From an uncultured Rikenella sp. (lineage in GTDB: Bacteria > Bacteroidota > Bacteroidia > Bacteroidales > Rikenellaceae), in assembly GCF_910579375.1 (NCBI RefSeq), contig NZ_CAJTUJ010000002.1:1-57598 (forward strand): 57,598 bases of DNA. The letters run 5' to 3'. Positions within the stretch are counted from its first letter, which is position 1. Each line of letters starts with the position of its first letter. Positions 42,457 to 51,287 of this stretch are shown here, in pieces. Both the position numbers and the translations under genes were made by a program. The notes under the pieces are model-generated. The model saw only the letters and a list, made by a program, of their open reading frames with translations, was not told where the DNA came from and did not search any database.

Positions 42457-43056
42457 TTAGGCGCTCACGCCCATCGCCATACCTTTGTGAAACCGGGCGC
42501 CGCGTTGCGTTCTTCTCATCTCTTCCGGCAACACCACGTGCCGTTCGGCAAAGTTCAGACACCACTCCTGATAAGCGATAAAAGTTTCGAGATAGGCTCC
42601 CAGCGCAAATTTCAGGTCCAACGCCTTTTCCAAACGATCCGCCGAAGCCATCCCAGCCGCCGCAACCGGCCGATTATCAATCCCGGCAATAAAACTCAGA
42701 ATCATTTGGCGATAAAGAAACCGCTGATACCCATCTACTTCCCGTTCAGAATCCGCCAGAAAATCATACAGCACATCCAGTTTTTCATCATCCGGTTCGA
42801 TGGCCTGCAACAACTCGGTCACGGCATCCGATTGTTCGCCGATCCGCTGCAACTGTTCTGCCGTAAAATGGGTCTGCGTCGCATATTTTCTGAGCATCGG
42901 TTCCAGCCGCCCGCAGCTGTTCTCCACCGAACAACTGAAGAGATAGAATGCCCGATCGCCATCCCCCTGATTGAGGTATTTGCTCGCTTCGGCGAGTTGT
43001 CTTTTTGCCTTTTTGATCAGCGTGTCGTTTGCCTGAGTGAAAACTGAAGAGCGCAT
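42457..43056 (-). CDS. Hypothetical helical protein
   Basis: A 199-residue soluble protein, mainly helical by composition. It opens M-R-S-S-V-F-T-Q-A-N-D-T-L-I-K-K-A-K and contains Y-L-F-S-C-S-V-E-N-S-C-G-R-L. There are no signal peptide, membrane helix or catalytic motif. A tail of Met and Gly (H-K-G-M-A-M-G-V-S-A) ends the protein. It stands alone between two cassettes. Function unknown. Confidence 0.65.
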   Translation of the reverse strand: MRSSVFTQANDTLIKKAKRQLAEASKYLNQGDGDRAFYLFSCSVENSCGRLEPMLRKYATQTHFTAEQLQRIGEQSDAVTELLQAIEPDDEKLDVLYDFLADSEREVDGYQRFLYRQMILSFIAGIDNRPVAAAGMASADRLEKALDLKFALGAYLETFIAYQEWCLNFAERHVVLPEEMRRTQRGARFHKGMAMGVSA

Positions 43057-43274
43057 ATCGTATTCTGTTTTTATTTTTAATGATTGTTTTTCTCAGCAGC
43101 TCCCTGAGCCTGCCTGCAACTACAAAGACAACTATTGTGCCATTCTCTACAATCACGCCGAACAAATACAAACAAAAATTTTCAAATAACTGATTTACAT
43201 CATTTTAAAAAACAAAAAATATTAACTTTTCTATTCAGAACTATATTTCATCATTCTCACCTCCTCTTTTTTCC

Positions 43275-43469
43275 GCCCCGGGCCTCCGCGACGGGGGCAG
43301 TATCGGACGATCGGGAGATCTGGTCAGTGTCGGAAACGACGGATTCAATTGGTCAGCCACTGCCAACGTCTTTTTCGGTGTGTATTTGAATTTCAGTATG
43401 CAGCTTCTCAATCCCAGCACCGCGAACCACCGTAGCCACGGTTTTCAGTTGCGTTGCCTCTCGGAATAA
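43275..43469 (+). repeat. Silent FISUMP-like C-terminal cassette 7
   Basis: Sixty-four codons plus TAA. It begins A-P-G-L-R-D-G-G-S-I-G-R-S-G-D-L and ends S-H-G-F-Q-L-R-C-L-S-E; the centre reads F-N-W-S-A-T-A-N-V-F-F-G-V-Y-L-N-F. The start anchor differs at one base (GGGCCTCCGC). It lies between a hypothetical gene and recA, both minus strand. A run of ten C (43508-43517) follows 38 bp later. Confidence 0.82.
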
Positions 43470-43584
43470 ACAGGCCGCGTGCCCGCGGTGGACAAATGAC
43501 AGCCTCGCCCCCCCCCCAAAAGTGATAATGACCGCCTCGCTCCAAACGACCACAGCCCACAGACCCACACAACCAACATCCTGT

Positions 43585-43633
43585 AAGATTCGAGGGTGCG
43601 ATTCTCTGACAGAGAATCGCACCCTCGAATCTT
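43585..43633. terminator. Long perfect hairpin just downstream of recA
   Basis: Two 23-bp arms (43585-43607 and 43611-43633) with only a 3-nt loop, without mismatch. It lies 19 bp past the recA stop. There is no T run after the stem on either strand, so it is not a classic intrinsic terminator; it may stop transcription by structure or protect the 3' end. Confidence 0.6.
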
Positions 43634-43652
43634 CAAGAACATGAATAACGAA

Positions 43653-44723
43653 CTACTTGTCCGCCTCCGCCAAAGCAGCACGCACCTTTTCTTCGATCTC
43701 CTGCGCCAGCTCCGCGTCTTCCATCAAAATCGCCTTGACCGCTTCGCGTCCCTGAGCCAACTTCCGATCCCCGTACGAGAACCAGGAACCGCTCTTCTTG
43801 ATGATATTGAACTCCACCCCCCAGTCGATCATTTCACCGATTTTGGAAATCCCCTCGCCGAAAACGATGTCGAACTCGGCCCGCCTGAACGGCGGCGCCA
43901 TTTTGTTTTTCACGATTTTGACCTTCGTGCGATTCCCCATCGCCTCGTCGCCATCCTTCAGCGACGTCCCCTTGCGCACATCCACCCGAATCGACGAATA
44001 GAACTTCAGCGCATTCCCCCCCGTCGTCGTCTCCGGATTCCCGTACACCACCCCGATCTTATCACGCAACTGGTTGATAAAGATGCACAACGTATTGGTT
44101 TTACTAATACTCCCCGTCAGTTTACGCAGCGCCTGAGACATCAAACGCGCCTGCAACCCCACCTTCGCTTCTCCCATATCGCCTTCAATTTCCGACTTCG
44201 GCGTCAGCGCCGCCACCGAGTCGATGACGACGATATCGATCGCGCTCGACCGAATCAGGTGGTCGGCAATCTCCAACGCCTGTTCCCCATTATCCGGCTG
44301 CGAAATCAGGAGGTTATCGACGTCCACTCCCAGTTTTTCTGCATAAAAACGGTCGAAAGCGTGTTCCGCATCGATAAATGCGGCAATCCCGCCTGCCTTT
44401 TGCGCTTCGGCGATCGCATGGATCGCGAGCGTCGTCTTCCCCGACGATTCCGGCCCATAGATTTCCACGATCCGTCCCCGCGGATATCCCCCGATCCCCA
44501 AAGCGATGTCCAACCCGATCGACCCGGACGAGATCACGGGCACATCTTCGACCACATGGTCGCTCATCCGCATAATCGACCCTTTGCCGAAATCCTTCTC
44601 CAACTTATCCATCGCCGCCTGCAACACCTTGAGTTTCTCGGCCGGAATTTCCGGTCGTTTATTCCCTGCCGTCTTAGCTGCCGCCTTTGCCGGCGCTGCT
44701 GCTTTTTCTTTTTCTTCTGCCAT
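43653..44723 (-). CDS. recA: Recombinase RecA
   Basis: A 356-residue strand-exchange protein. Walker A is G-P-E-S-S-G-K-T-T near residue 80, Walker B includes I-D-I-V-V-I-D-S-V-A-A-L, and loop L2 includes G-N-P-E-T-T-T-G-G-N-A-L-K. An Ala/Lys-rich N-terminal extension of about 15 residues is normal in Bacteroidales. It would catalyse homologous recombination, including any gene conversion among the cassettes. It lies between cassettes 7 and 8, which is probably chance. Confidence 0.97.
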   Translation of the reverse strand: MAEEKEKAAAPAKAAAKTAGNKRPEIPAEKLKVLQAAMDKLEKDFGKGSIMRMSDHVVEDVPVISSGSIGLDIALGIGGYPRGRIVEIYGPESSGKTTLAIHAIAEAQKAGGIAAFIDAEHAFDRFYAEKLGVDVDNLLISQPDNGEQALEIADHLIRSSAIDIVVIDSVAALTPKSEIEGDMGEAKVGLQARLMSQALRKLTGSISKTNTLCIFINQLRDKIGVVYGNPETTTGGNALKFYSSIRVDVRKGTSLKDGDEAMGNRTKVKIVKNKMAPPFRRAEFDIVFGEGISKIGEMIDWGVEFNIIKKSGSWFSYGDRKLAQGREAVKAILMEDAELAQEIEEKVRAALAEADK

Positions 44724-44803
44724 TGTTCTTATTATGTAATTATCAGCTATTTATTTATCATTTCAAGCAAAAGCCTTCCGTTCAGAAGATTCCCTTCCGC
44801 CCC

Positions 44804-44986
44804 GCCCCGGGCTACCGCAGCCGAGATACAGGCCTTCTTTGGAGCACCGGAAGCAATGGACACAGCTGGACTGCCCAAACAAACGATACATACAGCCTAC
44901 ATTTAAGTTTCAGCATGCAATATCTTCTTTCCAGCTATGCCTACTATCGAGGCCACGGTCTTCAGTTGCGTTGCCTCTCGGAATAA
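44804..44986 (+). repeat. Silent FISUMP-like C-terminal cassette 8
   Basis: Sixty codons plus TAA. It begins A-P-G-Y-R-S-R-D-T-G and ends G-H-G-L-Q-L-R-C-L-S-E; the centre reads N-G-H-S-W-T-A-Q-T-N-D-T-Y-S-L-H-L-S-F. Both anchors are present (GCCCCGGGCTACCGC). The flank element GTTTTAATGGCAGCCTC follows at 45002. It lies between recA and bcp and points against both. Confidence 0.82.
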
Positions 44987-45040
44987 ACGCACCCACAGGA
45001 TGTTTTAATGGCAGCCTCTACCCGAAAGCTGAGCAACAAA

Positions 45041-45505
45041 CTATTGCCCCAGTCCGTCCACTATCTGTTCGAAATGGCGTTTGGTATCCACCTTTTCGAA
45101 CACCTGCCCGATCACTCCGTCCGTACCGATCACAAAAGTCGTCCGAATCATCCCCATGTACGTTCTTCCCATAAAACGTTTCTCGCCCCACGTTCCGTAT
45201 GCCTCCGCAATCGCATGGTCGGCATCCGCCAGCAAGGTGAACGGAAGCTGGTGTTTCTCTCTGAATTTCAGATGCGAGGCCACACTGTCCGCACTCACCC
45301 CCACGACAACGAACCCCCGTTTCGAAAGTTCGGCATAGCCGTCCCGGAGCGAGCACGCCTCGGCCGTACACCCCGGCGTATTGTCCTTCGGGTAAAAATA
45401 GAGAATAACCCGTTTCCCCTCCGCCAACAGGCCGGACAAAGATACAATATTCCCGTTCTGATCCGCCGCTTTGAAATCCGGCGCTTTATCTCCCGCTTTC
45501 AACAT
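45041..45505 (-). CDS. bcp: Thioredoxin-dependent thiol peroxidase (Bcp/PrxQ)
   Basis: A 154-residue peroxiredoxin reducing peroxides with thioredoxin. The active site is D-N-T-P-G-C-T-A-E-A-C-S-L-R-D with peroxidatic Cys near residue 45 and resolving Cys five residues later, the PrxQ arrangement. The start A-P-D-F-K-A-A-D-Q-N-G fits the family. Length normal. It lies 36 bp after the SDR gene on the same strand. Confidence 0.94.
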   Translation of the reverse strand: MLKAGDKAPDFKAADQNGNIVSLSGLLAEGKRVILYFYPKDNTPGCTAEACSLRDGYAELSKRGFVVVGVSADSVASHLKFREKHQLPFTLLADADHAIAEAYGTWGEKRFMGRTYMGMIRTTFVIGTDGVIGQVFEKVDTKRHFEQIVDGLGQ

Positions 45506-45541
45506 ATTTTCTCGGTCTTCTATTATATATCGTATGCTCGA

Positions 45542-46345
45542 CTACTTAAAAGGCGAATCCGGTTCTTTCGCCATGTGCCGGTAATAGATCTTGTCCAGCA
45601 ATCCCGGCACAAAAAATTTCAGAATCCGCGTCCCTTTGCCGTCGAAATCCATCAGGAGAGTCCGTTTCCGCCGACCGATCGCCTTGATGATCCGCCGCGC
45701 CGCCTCGTCCGCGGTCATCATCTTCCCCTCTTCGCGCGGCGACACTCCCTGCTGCGACCCGTCCGCCGTGAGCGCCGCAAACCGGACGTTCGACGCCGTA
45801 AAACCCGGAGCCACGATCAAGACGTGCACCCCTTTTTTCAGGTTCTCGATCCGCACCGTCTCCAACAAGCCGTGCATCGCATATTTCGACGCCGAATAAC
45901 CCGTCCGTCCCGGCAGCCCGTGAAAACCGGCCACCGACGAAATCCCGACGATACTCCCCCGAGCGCATTGAATGTAAGGCAGTGCATATTTCGTACAATA
46001 AACCGCCCCCCAAAAGTTGGTATCCATCAACCTGCGCAGCACGTCCAAATCCACATCGTCGAACAAAGCGCGCATCGAAATACCGGCATTATTGACCAGC
46101 ACATCGATCCTGCCGAATCGTTCCACGGCTCTATCGATCAACCGTCGGCAATCCTCCTCGCGCGTCACGTCGCACGCCACCGCCTCCCCTTCCGTGGGCA
46201 ATCCTCTCACCACGGCTTCCAGTTTGTCCACTGTCCGCGCTCCGGCGACCACGTGCGCTCCCAAAGCTGCGAACCGCCGGGCCAGAGCCTCTCCGATCCC
46301 CGACGACGCTCCTGTCACGACGACGACTTTGTTTTTGAAATCCAT
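45542..46345 (-). CDS. Short-chain dehydrogenase/reductase
   Basis: A 267-residue NAD(P)-dependent oxidoreductase. The cofactor loop is T-G-A-S-S-G-I-G near residue 12, with N-N-A-G near 86, S-S-V-A-G near 137 and the catalytic Y-S-A-S-K near 151. Classical SDR with a short C-terminal hydrophobic tail (F-F-V-P-G-L-L-D-K). Substrate not deducible. Cassette 9 ends 39 bp upstream of its start. Confidence 0.9.
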   Translation of the reverse strand: MDFKNKVVVVTGASSGIGEALARRFAALGAHVVAGARTVDKLEAVVRGLPTEGEAVACDVTREEDCRRLIDRAVERFGRIDVLVNNAGISMRALFDDVDLDVLRRLMDTNFWGAVYCTKYALPYIQCARGSIVGISSVAGFHGLPGRTGYSASKYAMHGLLETVRIENLKKGVHVLIVAPGFTASNVRFAALTADGSQQGVSPREEGKMMTADEAARRIIKAIGRRKRTLLMDFDGKGTRILKFFVPGLLDKIYYRHMAKEPDSPFK

Positions 46346-46384
46346 GTATCTCTTTGTTTTTCTGAAAAATCGTATTTTCTCCGT

Positions 46385-46579
46385 TTATTCCGAGAGGCAA
46401 CGCAACTGAAAACCGTGGCCACGGCCGTTCACGTAGCTGGAACTGAGGTACTGCGGGCGGAAGTCCAAGAACACCCCGTTAGTCCCGCTGACCGCCGACG
46501 ACCAACTGTACCCGGTGCCGCCGACGCTCGCCAAAGCACCTAATCGCCCATAATTGCCCGGATCACGGAAGCCCAGGGC
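46385..46579 (-). repeat. Silent FISUMP-like C-terminal cassette 9
   Basis: Sixty-four codons plus TAA. It begins A-L-G-F-R-D-P-G-N-Y-G-R-L-G-A-L and ends G-H-G-F-Q-L-R-C-L-S-E; the centre reads T-G-Y-S-W-S-S-A-V-S-G-T-N-G-V-F-L-D-F. The start anchor has a single base change, GCCCTGGGCTTCCG. The flank element GAGGCTGCCA lies directly upstream (46579-46597). It lies in the same direction as the SDR gene that follows. Confidence 0.82.
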
Positions 46580-46789
46580 GTTTTGTTGGCAGCCTCATTG
46601 GAGGTTTCGGCCTTTGGCCCACCTCCGGAGCACACAGCCGAACCTGACAGTTGGTTGGTAAATGAGGCATTGCAGTTGCGGCTCGTAGAGCCCCGCGCGG
46701 GCCCCACGTCCCGTGGACGGGCGAAACTGCGTTTCGCTGTGGCAGCCTCTACCCAACAGGATGGAGCTGCACTCAAGCCACACACAAAA
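46580..46789. other. Non-coding spacer with two copies of the cassette flank element
   Basis: The 210 bp between cassette 9 and the MBL gene hold no gene. The minus strand carries GAGGCTGCCA beside the cassette (to 46597) and GGGTAGAGGCTGCCA at 46740-46754. Between them are inverted repeats, including GGAGGT...ACCTCC near 46602-46628. Confidence 0.45.
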
Positions 46790-47563
46790 TCACGCCCTGA
46801 CCGTCAGCCCGTCATAAGCCAGAAACACCCCCTTCGGCAGCTCCCGGCTCACCTGTTCATAAAACCCCAACTGATGCGAAACATGGGTCAGATAAGCCTG
46901 CCCCGGCTTCGCCGCCTTGATCACCGCCAACGCCTCGTCGAGCGTAAAATGCGAGAGGTGCGATTCCCTGCGCAACGCATTGACCACCAAGATATCCACC
47001 CCCCTGAACTTTTCGATCTCCTCCGGTTCGATCGCATTCATGTCCGTCAGATAACAGATATTCCCGATCCGATACCCCAATACCGGCAACCGATAGTGCA
47101 TCCCCCGCACCGGCATCACCCGCACCCCGTGCACATCGAACGCCTCGTCCGTCGAGCGAATCGAATGCAAAACCACCTCCGGCACCCCCGGATACTTCGG
47201 CTCCGCGAAAGCATAGTCGAACACCCGCCGCAGCGTCTCCTCCACCCGCGGTTCGCACCAGACATCCACCGCCCGTCCCATCGCATAGTTGAACCCCCGC
47301 ACATCGTCCATCCCTCCCACATGATCCATATGCCCGTGCGTGTAGAGGATCGCCTCGATCCCCGCCACCCCGGCCCGGAGCATCTGATACCTGAAGTCCG
47401 GCCCCGTATCGATCACGATCCGCGCCCCGTTCTCCGCCGTCACCAGCACCGACGACCGCAGCCGCCGATCCCGCCGATCCGACGAGGCACAAACCCCGCA
47501 GCGGCATCCGATCATCGGCACCCCCTGCGAGGTGCCGGTGCCCAAAAAAGTCAGTTCCGTCAT
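46790..47563 (-). CDS. MBL-fold metallohydrolase (PhnP-like)
   Basis: A 257-residue metallo-beta-lactamase-fold enzyme. The opening F-L-G-T-G-T-S-Q-G-V-P-M-I-G-C-R-C-G-V-C and the motif T-H-G-H-M-D-H-V-G-G-M-D-D-V-R are characteristic of the PhnP/cyclic phosphodiesterase group. The C-x-C-x-x-C near the start may bind an extra zinc. Probable phosphodiesterase; substrate unknown. It follows the phosphohexomutase gene by 13 bp on the same strand. Confidence 0.88.
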   Translation of the reverse strand: MTELTFLGTGTSQGVPMIGCRCGVCASSDRRDRRLRSSVLVTAENGARIVIDTGPDFRYQMLRAGVAGIEAILYTHGHMDHVGGMDDVRGFNYAMGRAVDVWCEPRVEETLRRVFDYAFAEPKYPGVPEVVLHSIRSTDEAFDVHGVRVMPVRGMHYRLPVLGYRIGNICYLTDMNAIEPEEIEKFRGVDILVVNALRRESHLSHFTLDEALAVIKAAKPGQAYLTHVSHQLGFYEQVSRELPKGVFLAYDGLTVRA

Positions 47564-47576
47564 GAGTGGAAAAGTG

Positions 47577-49343
47577 TCAGACCAGCTTCAACTCCCGTTT
47601 GATGCGTTCGATCTTCTCGCCCAGCTGCGCATTCACCGCATCATAAGCCGCCACATCCGCGAGCGGCTCCCGCACCCCGAAGTAGAACTTGATCTTCGGT
47701 TCCGTACCGCTCGGCCGCACCGAAACGATCGTCGAATCCTCGGTCACGAACTGCAACACGTCCGACTTCGGCAGATGATCCATCGCCTCCCTCACGCCAT
47801 TGACAATTTTATACTGCCCCTGGTAATCACGCACCTCGACCACCCGGGAACCCGCCAGCGAAGTCGGCGGAGTCGCTCTGAAATCCGCCATCATCTGCCG
47901 AATCTCCTCCTGCCCCTCCTTCCCCTTGCGCACCACCGACACCAGCCCCTCCTTGAAGAAACCGTACTTCACGTAAATCGCCTTCAGCAAATCCAGCAGC
48001 GATCCCTTTCCCGTATGTTTCGCCCACGCCGCACACTCGGCCACCATCGACGCACTCGCCACCGCATCCTTGTCCCGCACCGAATCTCCCACCAAGTAGC
48101 CGTAGCTCTCCTCGCCCCCGCCGATAAACTGTTTCTTGCCCTCGTTTTCGCGAATCACCGCCGCAATGAACTTGAAGCCCGTCAGCACATCATAGCACTC
48201 CACCCCGAACGAAGCCGCAATCCGGGCTATCAATTCCGTGGTCACCACCGTCTTCACCACAAACTCCTTCCCCCCGTTCGGATGCAACCGCCCCAGCTCC
48301 TTCCACCGTTCCAGCAGATAATAGGTGAGCAACGTCCCCGTCTGGTTCCCATTGAGCAACAGCATCCCGCCCCCGTCTTCCGAAGACTGCCGCACCGCGA
48401 TCCCGATCCGGTCAGCATCCGGGTCGGTCGCGATCACCAGATCGGCCCCCGTCTCGTCCGCCTTGGCCAGCGCCAGCTTCAGAGCCGACGGCTCCTCCGG
48501 ATTGGGCGACACCACGGTCGGGAAATTCCCGTCATTCACGTCCTGTTCCGGCACATGGATCACATTTTCGAACCCGTACCGCGCCAGAGACTCCGGCACC
48601 AGCCGCACCCCCGTCCCGTGAATCGGCGTATAGACAATCCCCATCCCTTTATTGGCCCGCACCGCCTCCGGCGACACCGACAACCCCGCGATCATATCCA
48701 GATAAGCCTTATCCACCTCGTCGCCGATCATCACGATACGCCCCCCGGCCGCCTCCGCTCCCGAGAATTTGACCTGCGACACGTCCGAGATTTTATTCAC
48801 CTCGTCAATAATATTCTTATCATGCGGCGCAATCACCTGCGCCCCGTCGTTCCAATAGGCCTTATACCCGTTGTACTCCTTCGGATTGTGCGACGCCGTC
48901 ACCACCACACCGCTCATACACCCCAAATAGCGGATCGCGAAACTGAGCTCCGGCGTCGGCCGCAGCGCGTCGAACAGATAGACCGTAAAGCCATTGGCAG
49001 CAAAGACATCCGCCGTGGTCTTGGCAAACAGGTCGCTGTTGTTCCGACAGTCATGCGCCACCGCCACCTTGATTTCCTGTCCCGGGAAAGACTTTTTCAG
49101 GTAGTTCGCCAGCCCCTGCGTCGCCATCCCCACCGTGTAGACATTCATCCGATTCGTCCCCACCCCCATAATCCCACGCAAACCGCCCGTTCCGAACTCC
49201 AGCGTCCGATAGAACGACTCCGTCAACTCCTTCGGGTCGTTTTCCATCATCCGGCGCACCTCCGCCTTGGTCGCCTCGTCGAATCCGCCGTCGAGCCACT
49301 GCTGTGCCCGTTCGATCACCGTTTTGTCTACCTGATTTTCCAT
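47577..49343 (-). CDS. Phosphoglucomutase/phosphomannomutase (alpha-D-phosphohexomutase)
   Basis: A 588-residue enzyme moving phosphate between C1 and C6 of hexoses. The opening region G-T-G-G-L-R-G-I-M-G-V-G-T-N-R-M is typical of the long PgcA form. The phosphoserine loop is T-A-S-H-N-P-K-E-Y-N near residue 150, the Mg loop D-P-D-A-D-R-I-G-I-A near 310 and the phosphate-binding R-P-S-G-T-E-P-K near 543. It may act on glucose 1-phosphate. A -7 box lies 57 bp upstream. Confidence 0.93.
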   Translation of the reverse strand: MENQVDKTVIERAQQWLDGGFDEATKAEVRRMMENDPKELTESFYRTLEFGTGGLRGIMGVGTNRMNVYTVGMATQGLANYLKKSFPGQEIKVAVAHDCRNNSDLFAKTTADVFAANGFTVYLFDALRPTPELSFAIRYLGCMSGVVVTASHNPKEYNGYKAYWNDGAQVIAPHDKNIIDEVNKISDVSQVKFSGAEAAGGRIVMIGDEVDKAYLDMIAGLSVSPEAVRANKGMGIVYTPIHGTGVRLVPESLARYGFENVIHVPEQDVNDGNFPTVVSPNPEEPSALKLALAKADETGADLVIATDPDADRIGIAVRQSSEDGGGMLLLNGNQTGTLLTYYLLERWKELGRLHPNGGKEFVVKTVVTTELIARIAASFGVECYDVLTGFKFIAAVIRENEGKKQFIGGGEESYGYLVGDSVRDKDAVASASMVAECAAWAKHTGKGSLLDLLKAIYVKYGFFKEGLVSVVRKGKEGQEEIRQMMADFRATPPTSLAGSRVVEVRDYQGQYKIVNGVREAMDHLPKSDVLQFVTEDSTIVSVRPSGTEPKIKFYFGVREPLADVAAYDAVNAQLGEKIERIKRELKLV

Positions 49344-49400
49344 AATATCGTGGGTTTAAAAATTCTTCGTTTTCGCTCGAAATCTCCCCTTAGCTCCCTA

Positions 49401-49408
49401 CAAATTTA
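49401..49408 (-). promoter_or_regulatory. -7 promoter box for the phosphohexomutase gene
   Basis: Minus-strand TAAATTTG, exact TAnnTTTG, 57 bp before the start codon. Confidence 0.55.
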
Positions 49409-49786
49409 GCGTTTTTCTCCGAACCCGCAACCCCCGGTTCGAAAACCCTTTTCACCCCCGAAATCCACCCCGAACCGTCGCCGCCCCGGCCGCCATTTTT
49501 CGCCGCTGCCCAATGTGCTGAAGACCAAAAGGAAGAGAATTTAAAAAATAAACAATAGAATGATTACCAGACTAATAAAATTTTTACATCTACAATAAAT
49601 TCACCTATTAATCCTTAAATCGTCTATTACCAAACGGTTGTCGAAAAGGCCGAAACGGGCATAATCAAACATTCAAAAAAAACAACTCCCGGATGTTTTT
49701 TTTATTCCGATTTATTACTCACTTTTGCACTGCTGAAAGGGGAAATTCCCCTGTTCGGAAAGACCTGTTTTTTTCACTCATCACTC
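49409..49786. other. Intergenic region upstream of dnaA, AT-rich in its middle
   Basis: From about 49540 to 49730 the DNA is strongly AT-rich, unlike its surroundings. CACTTTTG at 49720-49727 is a near match to a -7 box, and AGGGGAAATTCCCCT (49738-49752) is a perfect short palindrome just before the gene. I looked for TTATCCACA-like DnaA boxes and found none, so I do not call an origin. It is probably the dnaA promoter and leader. Confidence 0.5.
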
Positions 49787-51196
49787 ATGGCTTCGGGCGA
49801 GATTTTAGAAGAGCGGTATCACGCCATTTGGCAACATTGTCTGAGTCTGATCAAGCGTCAGACCTCGGACGATGAGTTCGTCAAATGGTTCAAGCCGATG
49901 GTTCCGTTGAGCTTCGACGGAGAGAATCTCCGTGTGCGGGTGCCGGATCAGGGCCATGTGCGGTATATCGAGCAGAACTACATCTCGATGCTGCGACCGA
50001 TTATCCGCGAAGAGTTCGGGGTGAAAACCAGGCTGCACTACGCCATTCCCACCGCCCATCCGAAAGGACAACAGGGGGGAGGGAATAGTAGCAACGCATC
50101 TTTATATAGTCAGACCGACACCTCGACGATCAAGAACCCGTTTATTATTCCGGGGATCAAGCGCGAGACGGTCGATCCGCAACTCAATCCGGAACTGACC
50201 TTCGAAAACCATATCGAAGGAGACTGCAACCGGCTGGCCAGATCGGCGGGAATATCCATTAGCGTGGCGCCGGGGAAGACTTCGTTCAACCCGCTCTTTA
50301 TCTACGGGGGGTCGGGTCTCGGGAAGACCCATATCGCACAGGCGATCGGATGGGCCATCAAGGAACGGGATCAGGAGTGCAAGGTGCTTTATGTCAGCGC
50401 AAACCGGTTCCAGAGCCAGTTCCAGACCGCGGCTTGGCGAGGGGAACTCAACGACTTCATCCAGTTCTACCAGATGATCGACGTGCTGATTATCGATGAC
50501 ATTCAGGAACTCGCGGGGAAGCCGGGGACGCAAAATATCTTCTTCAACATATTCAGCCACCTCAGGATGCTGGGAAAACAGCTGATTCTCACTTCGGATC
50601 GGCCGCCGGTGGAGTTGACGGATATCGAAGAACGGCTGATTACCAGATTCAAATGGGGATTGTCGGCACAGCTTACCGTGCCGGATACGACCACTAAAAT
50701 CGAAATCATCCGCCACAAGTGCGGACGGATGGGACTGGAGGTGGGCGAGGAGGTGATTCACTTTTTGGCGCAGAACATCAAAGCCAATGTGCGAGAGATT
50801 GAAGGGGCTTTGACCTCGTTGGAAGCGCATTCGCGCTTGCTCGGGAAGCAGATTACGCTGGAGCTGACCAAAAATGTGATGCGGGACATCGTGAAGATCG
50901 AGACCAGGGAGATTACGGTGGATTCCATTATCGAATTGACCTGCTCTACATTGAAAATCGACAAGTCTGTACTTTTGTCGGCACAACGCACACGCGAGGT
51001 GGCACAGGCGAGACAGATTGCCATGTACCTCTGCAAACGGCATACGAAGACTCCGCTCTCCGGGATTGGATTGGCTTTGGGGGGAAAGAACCATGCCACG
51101 GTTTTGCATGCTTGCAAAACGATTCCGAACTTGATCGAGACGGACAAGATTATCCGGCAACAGGTCGAAGAGATCGAACGGGTTCTGTTGCGATGA
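49787..51196 (+). CDS. dnaA: Chromosomal replication initiator protein DnaA
   Basis: A 469-residue AAA+ protein that opens the replication origin. Domain I is residues 1-85 or so, then a linker. The AAA+ core has Walker A G-G-S-G-L-G-K-T-H near residue 178 and Walker B V-L-I-I-D-D-I-Q-E-L near 233. The C-terminal DNA-binding domain contains the signature G-G-K-N-H-A-T-V-L-H-A-C-K. This replaces the usual G-G-R-D-H-S/T-T in two places, K for R and N for D, a Bacteroidetes-style variant. Start ATG at 49787. A terminator follows. Confidence 0.96.
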   Translation: MASGEILEERYHAIWQHCLSLIKRQTSDDEFVKWFKPMVPLSFDGENLRVRVPDQGHVRYIEQNYISMLRPIIREEFGVKTRLHYAIPTAHPKGQQGGGNSSNASLYSQTDTSTIKNPFIIPGIKRETVDPQLNPELTFENHIEGDCNRLARSAGISISVAPGKTSFNPLFIYGGSGLGKTHIAQAIGWAIKERDQECKVLYVSANRFQSQFQTAAWRGELNDFIQFYQMIDVLIIDDIQELAGKPGTQNIFFNIFSHLRMLGKQLILTSDRPPVELTDIEERLITRFKWGLSAQLTVPDTTTKIEIIRHKCGRMGLEVGEEVIHFLAQNIKANVREIEGALTSLEAHSRLLGKQITLELTKNVMRDIVKIETREITVDSIIELTCSTLKIDKSVLLSAQRTREVAQARQIAMYLCKRHTKTPLSGIGLALGGKNHATVLHACKTIPNLIETDKIIRQQVEEIERVLLR

Positions 51197-51237
51197 TCGA
51201 TTCCGCATTTATTACGCGAATCAGTCTATATCTTTGA

Positions 51238-51272
51238 GACAACAAAATATTCAGGATTTTGTTGTCTTTTTT
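51238..51272 (+). terminator. Rho-independent terminator after dnaA
   Basis: Arms 51238-51248 and 51256-51266, 11-bp perfect stem, then a T run to 51272. Confidence 0.92.
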
Positions 51273-51287
51273 ACAGACCGGCACACG

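Noticed and set aside
43508..43517. C10 tract as a phase-variation switch
   Set aside because: It lies in non-coding DNA after cassette 7 with no promoter or start codon nearby.
43653..44986. recA next to cassettes as a dedicated recombination locus
   Set aside because: recA is a normal core gene in a normal context; cassettes lie beside many unrelated genes, so the neighbourhood is probably chance.
46540..46785. An 81-residue minus-strand protein entering cassette 9
   Set aside because: Built from spacer repeats and out of frame with the cassette; no ribosome site or family pattern.
49540..49786. Chromosomal origin upstream of dnaA
   Set aside because: AT-rich, but I find no cluster of DnaA boxes; GC-skew analysis of the whole chromosome would be needed.
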